A stretch of 64,000 bases of DNA from Rhizobium sp. G21 (GTDB lineage Bacteria; Pseudomonadota; Alphaproteobacteria; Rhizobiales; Rhizobiaceae): NCBI RefSeq assembly GCF_014158035.1, contig NZ_JACFXW010000001.1:3326001-3390000 (forward strand), written 5' to 3'. The position numbers and the translations under genes were made by a program. The notes below the pieces were generated by a model that searched no databases, was not told where the DNA came from, and was given only the letters and a program-made list of their open reading frames with translations. Positions 55,026 to 63,398 of the stretch are shown one piece after another. The stretch's first letter is position 1. Each line of letters begins with the position of its first letter.

Positions 55026-55730
55026 ATGTCAGACACCGCCGCGCATCCGGGCGCCAGCGTGCAGCCCACGCCGCTCACCTCGTCCGAGCGGGTCAACACG
55101 ATGGCGCATTATCACCGCGCCGAAATCGCCCGCATGGCCGGCTGGCGCGATCGGTTGGACCGCACCACGAACTGGGCGCTGACGGCGGCGGCCGCCATGT
55201 TGTCGGTGTCGCTGTCGACGCCGGCCGCCCATCACGGCGTGCTGCTGTTCGCCATGCTCATCAATCTGCTGCTGCTGTGGATCGAGGCGCGCCGCTACCG
55301 CTTCTTCGACGTCTACCGCGCCCGGGTTCGCCAGTTCGAGCGGCATTACTTCGCGCAGATCTTCTCGCCGCAGCCGGATTTCGCCTCCAACTGGCTGCTC
55401 ATTCTCGGAGAAACGCTGCGCACGCCGCATTTCCTCATCAGCCAGCGTGTCGCCTTTTCCCGCCGCCTGAGGCGCAACTATATTTACGTGTTCGGCATCC
55501 TGCTGCTCGCCTGGATTCTCAAGATCACCACGCCAGAGCTCGCCGCCCGGCAGGGACCGTCCGATCTCTGGCATATGGCCTATGCGGCGGCCAAGAGCGC
55601 CAGCCTCGGCCCGGCCCCCGGGGAAGTGGTGGCGCCGATCGTCCTCGCCTTTTACGCGGTGCTGATCTTCATCGCCTATTTCACGCCGGACGAGGACGCC
55701 GAACTCGCCCATGGCAATGTCCATGTCTGA
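55026..55730 (+). CDS. DUF2270 membrane protein
   Basis: A 234-aa DUF2270 protein. ERVNTMAHYHRAEIARMAGWRDRLDRTTNWAL is the conserved N-terminus. Two helices follow (about 58-85), a linker with EARRYRFFDVYRARVRQFERHYFAQIF, then a further two or three helices. ACAGGGAGGTCGGG precedes the ATG. Function unknown. The ArsR gene starts 54 bases downstream. Confidence 0.85.
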   Translation: MSDTAAHPGASVQPTPLTSSERVNTMAHYHRAEIARMAGWRDRLDRTTNWALTAAAAMLSVSLSTPAAHHGVLLFAMLINLLLLWIEARRYRFFDVYRARVRQFERHYFAQIFSPQPDFASNWLLILGETLRTPHFLISQRVAFSRRLRRNYIYVFGILLLAWILKITTPELAARQGPSDLWHMAYAAAKSASLGPAPGEVVAPIVLAFYAVLIFIAYFTPDEDAELAHGNVHV

Positions 55731-55784
55731 AGCGTGGCGGCGGGCGTCTTGCAAAGGCGCGATACCTGCATTATGTTCGTAACT

Positions 55785-56102
55785 ATGAAGATTGACGCCG
55801 AAGCCATGAAAGCAGGCGCCGAACAGGCGAGCGAGCTGCTGAAGTCCCTGTCCAACCGTTACCGGCTACTGATCCTGTGCCGCCTTTCGGACGGCGAGCA
55901 TTCGGTCGGGCAATTGGCGGAGTTTCTCGGCATCCGCGATTCCACCGTGTCCCAGCATCTGGCGCTGCTGCGCCGGGACCGCATCATCGCCGCTCGCCGC
56001 GACGGCCAGACCATCTGGTATCGCATCGAAAGCGATGTCGCCCGCGATCTCATCGCCACGCTCTACCGGAACTATTGCGGCAAGGCGGAAGTCGCGACCT
56101 GA
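55785..56102 (+). CDS. ArsR-family repressor with BigR-like cysteine pair
   Basis: A 105-aa winged-helix regulator. The HTH is HSVGQLAEFLGIRDSTVSQHLALLRRDRII; the wing is ARRDGQTIWYRIE. It lacks the metal-binding ELCVCDL motif of ArsR/SmtB. Instead two cysteines (RLLILCRLSDG and LYRNYCGKA) sit where persulfide sensors of the BigR/SqrR group carry theirs, so sulfide or redox sensing is a reasonable guess. No sulfide-oxidation gene is adjacent. ATG 55785 is the family-like start; ATG 55773 is an alternative. Confidence 0.8.
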   Translation: MKIDAEAMKAGAEQASELLKSLSNRYRLLILCRLSDGEHSVGQLAEFLGIRDSTVSQHLALLRRDRIIAARRDGQTIWYRIESDVARDLIATLYRNYCGKAEVAT

Positions 56103-56350
56103 CTGTGGCGAGCATTCTACCGGCCCCCAACAGGTGTATATGACGCTGTCAGCGCTTCACCGTCCGGTCTCCCCGCTCTACGTGGAGGCTTGCGGCAGCC
56201 GGATGAAGGGCCCTGCATGCGGTCGACCGTCGCATCCGAACATTCCTCTCCCTCATGGTCGGGCCTGTCTCGTGCATCTGCAACGTATTGATATTGTTGA
56301 AGGCTTAGATCCTCGACACAAGGCCGAGGATGACGGCGGAGAGGGGAAAA

Positions 56351-56500
56351 CCCCTCCCCAACCCCTCCCCACAAGGGGAGGGGCTTGCGCTGCCTCACCC
56401 TCCAAAACCCAAGCGACCTCTCGTCCGCAGCGCTGATCTGTGGCGCGACGGCGGCAGCCCCAGATTAAGCCCCTCCCCTTGTGGGAGGGGTGGGGGAGGG
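56351..56500. repeat. Imperfect 34-base inverted repeat
   Basis: Arm 1 (56351-56386) and arm 2 (56467-56500) are nearly exact reverse complements made of CCCCTCCCC and GGGGAGGGG blocks. Arm 1 also folds on itself (CCCCTCCCC-ACA-AGGGGAGGGG). No coding potential in between. It looks like an intergenic palindromic element rather than a terminator. Confidence 0.65.
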
Positions 56501-56645
56501 TCTTCTCAAAAAAATCATCCTCACCGAAAATATTTTCATCCCCCACCATCTCACCGCCCTTTATTCTCATCTCGTCCCATCATCGGCTACACCGCGAGGC
56601 GTCGCGGCGAGATGGGGCCGGCGCTGGGGGAAGGGGGACGACGTG

Positions 56646-56739
56646 CATCCCTTTCTCCGGGGCTTCGAGAAACGACGACCCCCGAAGACTGGGGACTTGG
56701 CGTGAAAGCGTCCCCCAGGGTGGCGTCTCGAAAGGGATG
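56646..56739. repeat. 94-bp intergenic element with inverted ends
   Basis: Ends CATCCCTTTC and GAAAGGGATG are perfect 10-base complements, with internal GCTTCGAGAAACG and GCGTCTCGAAA also complementary in part. It resembles the dispersed palindromic units seen in rhizobial intergenic DNA. The whole 56103-56980 stretch has no gene I can support. Confidence 0.5.
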
Positions 56740-56980
56740 TTACAGTAAGGCCCGCTTTAGAGGCGGATTACCCGCAGGCTCGACCTGCGGCGACGAGCGT
56801 CAAGTTCGAGGCACAAACCGCCGAATGCGGGGCGCGACGAGCGTCATACTAAACTAACTTAACGAGGCGTTCTTCGCGCCCCGGCCGAGCCCTTATGGGC
56901 GAAGCCAGACAATGACGTATAATTCCGGGCGAACAGACGCTGCGGAGCGAATTGGCATGTTCCATCGTCTTGGAGAAAAC

Positions 56981-57055
56981 TGGAGCGGGCGAAGGGATTC
57001 GAACCCTCGACCCCAACCTTGGCAAGGTTGTGCTCTACCCCTGAGCTACACCCGC
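56981..57055 (-). tRNA. tRNA-Gly (GCC)
   Basis: Minus strand. The 7-bp acceptor stem GCGGGTG pairs with CGCCCGC, the D-arm is GCTCAGGGGTAGAGC, and the anticodon loop TTGCCAA gives GCC. GGTTCGAATCC is the T-arm and CCA is encoded. 75 nt. Identical to the copy at 57279-57353. Confidence 0.97.
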
Positions 57056-57278
57056 TCAAAACCCGCGGCCCTGGGGTAGTGTGGACCGGGTGTCGCCGAA
57101 GCCGTCGACGAGGGCGATATGCCCCAGCCGGAGATGAAATGCAACAGGTTTTTGGCGAAAAAAATCAAGCCTGTGGATTGTTTTGCGAGCCGTGCGCGAA
57201 CGCTGGCCGGCAAGCGAAGCGGGCCTTGCGCGTAACAATCGCGCGGCAACAACAAGAATTTCATAGTCCGGGAGAAAT

Positions 57279-57353
57279 TGGAGCGGGCGAAGGGATTCGA
57301 ACCCTCGACCCCAACCTTGGCAAGGTTGTGCTCTACCCCTGAGCTACACCCGC
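57279..57353 (-). tRNA. tRNA-Gly (GCC), second identical copy
   Basis: All 75 nt match the copy at 56981-57055, including the encoded CCA. It lies 223 bases upstream on the same strand. Its 5' flank is similar to that of the first copy, showing a duplication of gene plus promoter region. Confidence 0.97.
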
Positions 57354-57594
57354 TCATCATTCACGTTCCTGGGGTAGGTTGGAACCGTGAGCCGCTGCCA
57401 TCCGGCGGCGACGGGCGCTATATCGCCCAAGGCTCCGGAGATTGCAACAGGGAAATGACAGCAAAGAGAAGAAAAATGACATGTCTTTGAAATCACGTCG
57501 GAAATTGAGCAGTCCGCCGTCGCCGCCGCCATTGCTCCCGGCGCGGAAGCAGCGTATCACTCGGCTCCGGATCGAGTCAGCAAGGAGAAGAAGA

Positions 57595-58104
57595 ATGGCC
57601 GACGCCCAGCCGAAAACCGATGAGGATCTGTTCGCATTTCTCGATCAGCTCGGGGCGCGCCATCGGACGAAAACCCATCCGGCCGTCTTCACCGTGGCCG
57701 AATCGGCGGCGCTGCGCGACGAGATTCCCGGCGGCCACACCAAAAACCTGTTCCTGAAGGACAAGAAGGACCAGTATTTCCTGCTGACGGTCGAGGAGCA
57801 CGCGACGGTCGATCTCAAGACGGTGCATCAGATCGTCGGCGGCGCGTCGAAATTTTCCTTCGGCAAGCCGGAAAAACTCATGGAATTCTTGGGGGTCGTT
57901 CCCGGCTCGGTCACCGCTTTCGGCGTGATCAACGACACAGGGCGAAATGTGACGATTGTGCTCGACGAAGAACTGATGAAGAATGACATCATCAATTGCC
58001 ACCCGCTCAGAAACGACGCCACGACTTCGATCGGCCGCGACGATCTGATCCGCTTCATCGAAGCGACCGGACATACGGCCCATATCTTGAAAGTGACCGT
58101 CTGA
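57595..58104 (+). CDS. ProXp-ala/YbaK-type prolyl-tRNA editing protein
   Basis: A 169-aa stand-alone editing domain (prolyl-tRNA synthetase associated). It would hydrolyse alanine wrongly attached to tRNA-Pro. Family elements: HPAVFTVAESAALRDEIPGGHTKNLFLKDKK, FLLTVEEHATVDLK, KPEKLMEFLGVVPGSVTAFGVIND and the final CHPLRNDATTSIGRDDLIRFIEATGH. CAAGGAGAAGAAG precedes the ATG. Followed by the thioredoxin-TPR gene. Confidence 0.9.
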   Translation: MADAQPKTDEDLFAFLDQLGARHRTKTHPAVFTVAESAALRDEIPGGHTKNLFLKDKKDQYFLLTVEEHATVDLKTVHQIVGGASKFSFGKPEKLMEFLGVVPGSVTAFGVINDTGRNVTIVLDEELMKNDIINCHPLRNDATTSIGRDDLIRFIEATGHTAHILKVTV

Positions 58105-58141
58105 CCCACGACATCAGGGCGGAAAAATCGGAGTGACGAGA

Positions 58142-59095
58142 ATGACGGGTTTCAGCAATCCCTTCGGCGGTCTGGGCGGCCAGCCCGCATCCAAGACCAA
58201 TGGCGGCGCATCTGCGCATGTGAAGGACACGACCACGCAGGCCTTCGGTCGCGACGTGATGGAAGAATCGACGCGGCAACCGGTGCTGGTGGATTTCTGG
58301 GCGCCCTGGTGCGGCCCTTGCCGTCAGCTGACGCCGGTGATCGAAAAGGTCGTCAACGAGGCCGGCGGCAAGGTCAAGCTCGTCAAGCTCAACATAGATG
58401 ACCATCCCGCCATCCCGGGCCAGCTCGGCATCCAGTCGATTCCGGCCGTCGTCGCCTTCGTCGATGGCCGCCCGGTCGACGGTTTCATGGGTGCGCTGCC
58501 CGAGACACAGGTTCGGGCCTTCATCGACAAGATCGCCGGTCCCGGCGCGGGCCCGATGGACGAGGCGGCCGAGATCGAAGCGGTCCTGGCCGAAGCCGAG
58601 GCGGCGCTCGCCGAAGGCGATCTCGGCGGCGCAGCCGACATGTTCGGCGCGGTGCTGCAGGCCGATCCCGACAATCTCAAGGCGTTGGCCGGCATGGCCA
58701 ATTGCATGATTGCGGCCGGCCAGTGGGAGCGCGCCCGCGATCTGCTCGCGAGCCTCCCCGAAGAGAAGAAGACCGACGCCGCCGTGGCGCCGCTGCTCGC
58801 CAAGCTCGCCCAGATCGAGGAAGCCCGCAAGCTCGGCGATCCGCGCGCGCTCGAACATGAGCTGTCGCTCAATCCCGATCATCATGACGCCCGCATGAAG
58901 CTCGCCAAGATCCTCAATGTCGAGGGCGATCGCGACGGCGCCGCCGAACATCTGTTCTACATCATGAAGAAGGACCGCGCTTACGACGACGACGGCGCCC
59001 GCCGCCAGTTGCTGCAGTTTTTCGATGTCTGGGGCTTCAAGGATCCCGCCACCATCGCGGCGCGGCGGAAATTGTCCTCGATCCTGTTCTCCTGA
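58142..59095 (+). CDS. Thioredoxin-TPR protein (YbbN/CnoX-like)
   Basis: A 317-aa protein. The thioredoxin domain (about 30-135) has the active site FWAPWCGPCRQL; the classical CGPC is kept, unlike E. coli CnoX, so it may be redox active. The C-terminal TPR-like repeats (about 145-290) and a conserved end (DDDGARRQLLQFFDVWG) match YbbN-type co-chaperones that protect proteins from oxidation. ATG 58142 is preferred because GGAG lies eight bases before it; a GTG at 58133 is the alternative. Confidence 0.88.
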   Translation: MTGFSNPFGGLGGQPASKTNGGASAHVKDTTTQAFGRDVMEESTRQPVLVDFWAPWCGPCRQLTPVIEKVVNEAGGKVKLVKLNIDDHPAIPGQLGIQSIPAVVAFVDGRPVDGFMGALPETQVRAFIDKIAGPGAGPMDEAAEIEAVLAEAEAALAEGDLGGAADMFGAVLQADPDNLKALAGMANCMIAAGQWERARDLLASLPEEKKTDAAVAPLLAKLAQIEEARKLGDPRALEHELSLNPDHHDARMKLAKILNVEGDRDGAAEHLFYIMKKDRAYDDDGARRQLLQFFDVWGFKDPATIAARRKLSSILFS

Positions 59096-59159
59096 TCCAT
59101 TGGCTTGAACGGGGGCGGACGCCCCCATATCCTTGTCGAATTGCGAGAGAGGTTGGTCG

Positions 59160-59837
59160 ATGCAGGTTGGCAATGCGCGTTATCTGACCGAGGCGGATCT
59201 GCCAGAGAGCATTCCGATTTTTCCGTTGTCGGGCGTCTTGCTTCTGTCGGGAGCGCATTTGCCGCTCAACGTGTTCGAGCCGCGCTATCTCGCCATGATC
59301 GACGACGCCTTGAAGCATAACCGGCTGATCGGCGTCGCCCAACCGGTGTTCACCGAGACCGATGAAAGTCCGGCCGGCAATCCCGAGCTCTGCAAGGTCG
59401 GCACGATTGGCCGGATCACCACCTTCGGCGAAACCGGCGACGGCCGCTATGTCATCGATGTCTCCGGCATCTGCCGGGTGCGGCTGCTCAATGAGTTGCC
59501 GCAGGGCCATTGCCCGTTTCGCCGCTTCGCCATCAAGCCGTTCGTCAGCGATCTCATCGAGCCCGACGACGATCCGACGGTGGATCGGGACGCGCTCCTC
59601 TCCGCCTTCCGCAATTATCTCGACGCAAACAAGTTGGAAGTCGATTGGGAGGCCGTCGGCAAGACCTCGAACCGCACGCTGGTCAATTCGCTGTCGATGA
59701 TGGCGCCGTTCGGCCCGCGCGAAAAGCAGGCGCTGCTCGAAGCCCCCGACCTCAAGACGCGCGCCGAAACGCTGGTCGCCATGACCGAAATCGTGCTCGC
59801 CAAAGCCTTCGGCGACGCCGCCCGCACGCTGCAGTGA
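59160..59837 (+). CDS. LON substrate-binding (PUA-like) domain protein
   Basis: A 225-aa protein with only the Lon N-terminal domain and no ATPase or protease. [32 protein letters not shown] is the family signature, and [29 protein letters not shown] follows. Common in Alphaproteobacteria next to Trm112; function unknown. ATG 59160 follows GAGAGAGGTTGGTCG. Confidence 0.9.
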   Translation: MQVGNARYLTEADLPESIPIFPLSGVLLLSGAHLPLNVFEPRYLAMIDDALKHNRLIGVAQPVFTETDESPAGNPELCKVGTIGRITTFGETGDGRYVIDVSGICRVRLLNELPQGHCPFRRFAIKPFVSDLIEPDDDPTVDRDALLSAFRNYLDANKLEVDWEAVGKTSNRTLVNSLSMMAPFGPREKQALLEAPDLKTRAETLVAMTEIVLAKAFGDAARTLQ

Positions 59838-59844
59838 GCGTCTA

Positions 59845-60036
59845 ATGACCGATCTCGACCTCGCCCGCCCAGATCCGAAAATGCTGGAGCTGCTCGTCTG
59901 CCCGGTCACCAAGGGCGGCCTGACCTATGATCGTGAGCGCAACGAACTGATCTCGGAGAAAGCCAAGCTCGCGTTTCCGATCCGCGACGGCGTGCCGATC
60001 ATGCTCGAATCGGAAGCCCGGCGCATCGAGAACTGA
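59845..60036 (+). CDS. Trm112-family protein
   Basis: A 63-aa Trm112/UPF0434-type protein, which elsewhere activates methyltransferases. [22 protein letters not shown] is diagnostic; only one cysteine of the zinc knuckle is kept, as usual in this subgroup. It follows the LON gene by seven bases. Its stop TGA abuts the convergent stop TCA. Confidence 0.9.
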   Translation: MTDLDLARPDPKMLELLVCPVTKGGLTYDRERNELISEKAKLAFPIRDGVPIMLESEARRIEN

Positions 60037-61704
60037 TCAAAGGCGGCGCTTCGCCATGAGGCGCGGCGCGATCCGGATGAAGGCGAGAATCAGCAAGCCG
60101 CACAGGCTCGCCCACCAGCCCATCCGTTCGGCCAGCAATGGCTCTAGTCGAAGCTCGACCTCGCTTCGACCCGCCGGCGCCGCGATCTGCAGAACCTTCG
60201 TTCCCTCGACCAATCCGCCGGCCGAAGCCCTCCAGCCGGGATAGGCGAACTGCCGAATGGCGACAACGCCCTCCGACTTGAGATCGAACGCCAGCCGAAT
60301 GCGGCGCGGCGACCAGTCCCGCACCACGACCTTTCCCTCGCCTTCAATCAGCCGAACCCTCTCACCGGGCGCGAAAAGGCCTTGCACCTCCACAGGCGAG
60401 GCCGGCCGATATTCCGGCGCATCCCAGCTGTCATCCCCGGGGCTCGCTCTGGTGATAGACTCGGGGTCGATGGAAGCGGGCAGGCGCTCGGGCAGGAGCG
60501 TGAATCCGATATTGACCAGCAGGCCGACGATGATCACGGCAAAGGGCAGAACCCGCGAGAGCCGGGGTCTCGCCCCCGCCGCGGCAGCCGTTACGGCGAG
60601 CGACAATCCGATCGTGGCGAGCAGCAGGAACCGCCAGGGAAATTGGACCCGGTCGAGCGGCAGATGCAGCTCCCAAATCGGCCGGCTCAGGACGCTCATC
60701 AGGACGAGCGCCGGCAGCAGGAAGGCGAGGGCGACGACCGCCTGTATCCGAGCAGCCGTACGGGAACGCGCCAGAGCAACGGTCGCAATAAGCAGTCCCG
60801 GTCCGAAGGTGAGGGCGCTCGCAACATGCACATAGAATTCGATGCCCGGATCGGGCCAGGCCGCGCCGCCGAGAAGCCAGTTGCTGGCGAGGTTGCGGCC
60901 GGAAAACAGGGCCGCGGTGTCGATATAGACGGAATGGGTGAGCGCCGTGCCGAGATAGCCGCCGGCGAGGAGAAGGCCGAGCAGCGTCGACAGAGCCAGC
61001 GTCGTCAGCCTGATCGGGCGTCGGTCCTTCAGATCGAGGATCAGAGCATAGAGACCATAGGCGGGGCCAGCGATCAGGATGGAAGGCGCATGGGTGGTGA
61101 ACAATCCGGCGAGCGTCAGCGCCGTCACAGCGATCGTCCTGCCGCGCAGGCGATCCGGCGCGGTCAGCATCATCAGCGTCAGGGGAGGCCAGACGAAAGC
61201 CCAGACTTCTGCGAAGGCGCCGCGCTGATAGACGTCGATATAGAGATGATAGGGCGCGAGGAGATAGACAATCGCGCCGGCCAGCGCCGCCCGTGGCGCC
61301 TCGGGAAAGGCGCGGCGCAGCCAGAAGAGGCAGGCGATGCCGGAGGCGAGCAGGGCGAGCCAGGCGGAGAGGCCGAGCTTAAGCGCGATCATCGAGGGGT
61401 CTGGAAAGAGGGGATGCAGAAGCGCCGTCACGACATGGCCGAGCGGCGGATAGAGGAAGAAAGCCGGACTGCCGAAGCCGTCATTCAGGTCCATCAGCCA
61501 GCGGGGATAGAGGTCGCCCGCCCAGAATTGTCGGGCGAAGGCCTCCTGCCAGCGGGCGTGAAAGATGCTGTCGACGCCGCTCCGCAACGCGCCGAACACA
61601 ATGGCGGGGACCATCGCCAGCGTGGCGGTGAGGAATATGGCCATGACCGCGCCCGCGGCGCCGGTTGGCGCCTCGTCGTTTCTCGACGTCTCGGGCATCG
61701 TCAC
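60037..61704 (-). CDS. Polytopic membrane protein, GT-C-like glycosyltransferase
   Basis: A 555-aa protein with about twelve helices and a soluble C-terminal domain (about 430-520) before a final helix. RWQEAFARQFWAGDLYPRWLMDLNDGFGSPAFFLYPPLGH resembles the acidic first loop of GT-C enzymes and the 6-pyruvoyl-tetrahydropterin synthase-related membrane family. GTG start at 61704 overlaps the preceding stop (GTGA). With the GT2 upstream it probably uses a polyprenyl-phosphate sugar. Acceptor unknown. Confidence 0.75.
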   Translation of the reverse strand: MTMPETSRNDEAPTGAAGAVMAIFLTATLAMVPAIVFGALRSGVDSIFHARWQEAFARQFWAGDLYPRWLMDLNDGFGSPAFFLYPPLGHVVTALLHPLFPDPSMIALKLGLSAWLALLASGIACLFWLRRAFPEAPRAALAGAIVYLLAPYHLYIDVYQRGAFAEVWAFVWPPLTLMMLTAPDRLRGRTIAVTALTLAGLFTTHAPSILIAGPAYGLYALILDLKDRRPIRLTTLALSTLLGLLLAGGYLGTALTHSVYIDTAALFSGRNLASNWLLGGAAWPDPGIEFYVHVASALTFGPGLLIATVALARSRTAARIQAVVALAFLLPALVLMSVLSRPIWELHLPLDRVQFPWRFLLLATIGLSLAVTAAAAGARPRLSRVLPFAVIIVGLLVNIGFTLLPERLPASIDPESITRASPGDDSWDAPEYRPASPVEVQGLFAPGERVRLIEGEGKVVVRDWSPRRIRLAFDLKSEGVVAIRQFAYPGWRASAGGLVEGTKVLQIAAPAGRSEVELRLEPLLAERMGWWASLCGLLILAFIRIAPRLMAKRRL

Positions 61705-62699
61705 GCGCGGCGGGCGGCCAGGCTTTCCGGCCGGGCAGCGCGCTCCGGCGGCTGCATCGCCTGGGCGGCTTCGAGCCCCCAGGTCTCACGGACCAGGAAC
61801 AGCGGCCGTCCCTTCACTTCGATGAAGATGCGGGCGACATATTCGCCGACCACGCCGAGACCGGTGAGCACGAGGCCGTTGAAGAACAGAATGAAGCTCG
61901 CAAGCGATGCATAACCGGGAACGTCGACGCCGAGAAGCAGGACGCGGCCGATGAGATAGGCGCCATAGAGGAACCCCGCCAAGGCGCAGGCGAGGCCGAT
62001 ATAGCTCCAGAGTTTCAGGGGAACCGACGAAAAGGAGACGATGCCTTCGAGACCGAGACGCCAGAGCGCCAGAGGCTTCCATTTCGAACTGCCGGCGGCG
62101 CGAGCGGGCCTGACATAATCGACGGTGGCCTGACGATAGCCAAGCCAGGCGAACAGGCCCTTCATGAAACGGGCGCGTTCGGGCAGTGCGCCGAGCGCGT
62201 CGACCACGCGGCGGTCCATCAGCCTGAAATCGCCGGCGTCGGCGGGGATGTCGATGTCGCTCAGCCGGCCGATGGTCTTGTAGAACAGGCTCGACGTCCA
62301 GCGCTTGAGCATTGCGTCGGAGCTGCGATCGGCGCGGCGGGCGAGAACGACGTCGAAACCTTCGCGCCACTTCTCGACCATGACCGGGATCAGGCCCGGC
62401 GGGTCTTGCAGGTCGACATCCATGGGGATGACGGCGCGGCCCGAACAGAAGGCGAGGGCGGCCGTGAGCGCCGCCTCCTTGCCGAAATTGCGCGAGAGGT
62501 CGACGACCTTGATGCGGGGATCACGAGCGCGGGCGAGGGTGAGAATGTCCAGCGTCGCGTCGCGGCTGCCGTCATTGACGAAAACGATCTCGTAATCGGC
62601 GGTGACGCTTTCGAGGATGGGGGTCACGGTCTGGAGGAAGAGGACCAGCATGTCCTCTTCATTATAGACCGGCACGGCGATGCTGAGTTCGACCGTCAT
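61701..62699 (-). CDS. GT2 polyprenyl-phosphate glycosyltransferase (GtrB/DPM1-like)
   Basis: A 332-aa membrane-linked glycosyltransferase. The GT2 fold has LSIAVPVYNEEDML, IVFVNDGSRDATLDIL, VDLSRNFGKEAAL and the DxD-region motif PMDVDLQDPP. RWTSSLFYKTIGRLSD and DAGDFRLMDRRVVDAL follow; two C-terminal helices anchor it. It would load a sugar onto a lipid carrier for the next protein. ATG 62699. Translationally coupled to the GT-C-like gene. Confidence 0.88.
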   Translation of the reverse strand: MTVELSIAVPVYNEEDMLVLFLQTVTPILESVTADYEIVFVNDGSRDATLDILTLARARDPRIKVVDLSRNFGKEAALTAALAFCSGRAVIPMDVDLQDPPGLIPVMVEKWREGFDVVLARRADRSSDAMLKRWTSSLFYKTIGRLSDIDIPADAGDFRLMDRRVVDALGALPERARFMKGLFAWLGYRQATVDYVRPARAAGSSKWKPLALWRLGLEGIVSFSSVPLKLWSYIGLACALAGFLYGAYLIGRVLLLGVDVPGYASLASFILFFNGLVLTGLGVVGEYVARIFIEVKGRPLFLVRETWGLEAAQAMQPPERAARPESLAARRA

Positions 62700-62761
62700 A
62701 GTCCCTCCGATGTCGCGGGCGATGAGACGGTTGTAGCGCCGAGGCCCTAAGCTTCGGTAAA

Positions 62762-63357
62762 TCAGGCCTGCCGGTCGCGACCGGCGGAGCGGATGGCGGT
62801 CGAGCTCAGCCGGGAGCGCGGGCCATGGATGAAGGTCCAGGCGGGGGCGGAGAGGCTGCCGAGGGTGCTCGCGTCATGCTCGTCGACGCGGGCATAGTCG
62901 AAGGTCTTGGCCATGACGGAGGAGAGGAAAGCGAGCGTGGCGCCGGGCCGATCGATGACGGCGATGGGGAAGGTCATGGCGATCTTGCGCCAGTTCTGCC
63001 AGCGGTGGAAATCGCGGAGATTGTCGGCGCCCATGATCCAGACGAAGCGGACGGCGGGATTGCGCGCCTTCACCCGCGCCAGCACCTCGGCCGTATAGCT
63101 CGAATTCAGGCTCTTCTCGAAGGCGGTGACGCGGATGCGGGGGTCATGCGCCATGGCTTCGGAGAGGTCGAGGCGTTCGGCGAGCGGCGCGAGGACCCGG
63201 CGGGATTTGAGCGGATTGCCGGGGTGACCATCCACCAGAGCTGGTCGAGGCCGAGTCGCCGCAGCGCGATGTCGGCCACGAGCTGGTGTCCCTGATGCGG
63301 CGGATTGAAGGATCCGCCGAACAGGCCCACCAGCATGCCGGGCTCGACATGCGGCAT
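62762..63357 (-). CDS. nadD: Nicotinate-nucleotide adenylyltransferase, frame broken near 63219-63224
   Basis: An NAD biosynthesis enzyme (about 198 aa after repair). It starts [16 protein letters not shown], the nucleotidyltransferase HxGH motif. At WWMVTP, in ACCCCGGCAA, one base is missing; repair gives [19 protein letters not shown]. Later [23 protein letters not shown] and the SSTAIRS motif are intact. Essential in most bacteria, so a true pseudogene is unlikely. ATG 63357 gives a family-like start; 63393 is an alternative. Follows proA. Confidence 0.92.
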
Positions 63358-63398
63358 GATCAGATGACGTCGTCCGATCTCTTCCGCATCCACAGGCG

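Noticed and set aside
56330-56857. 175-codon open frame over the repeat region
   Set aside because: Its translation is repeat-derived Pro/Gly/Arg sequence and it covers two palindromic elements.
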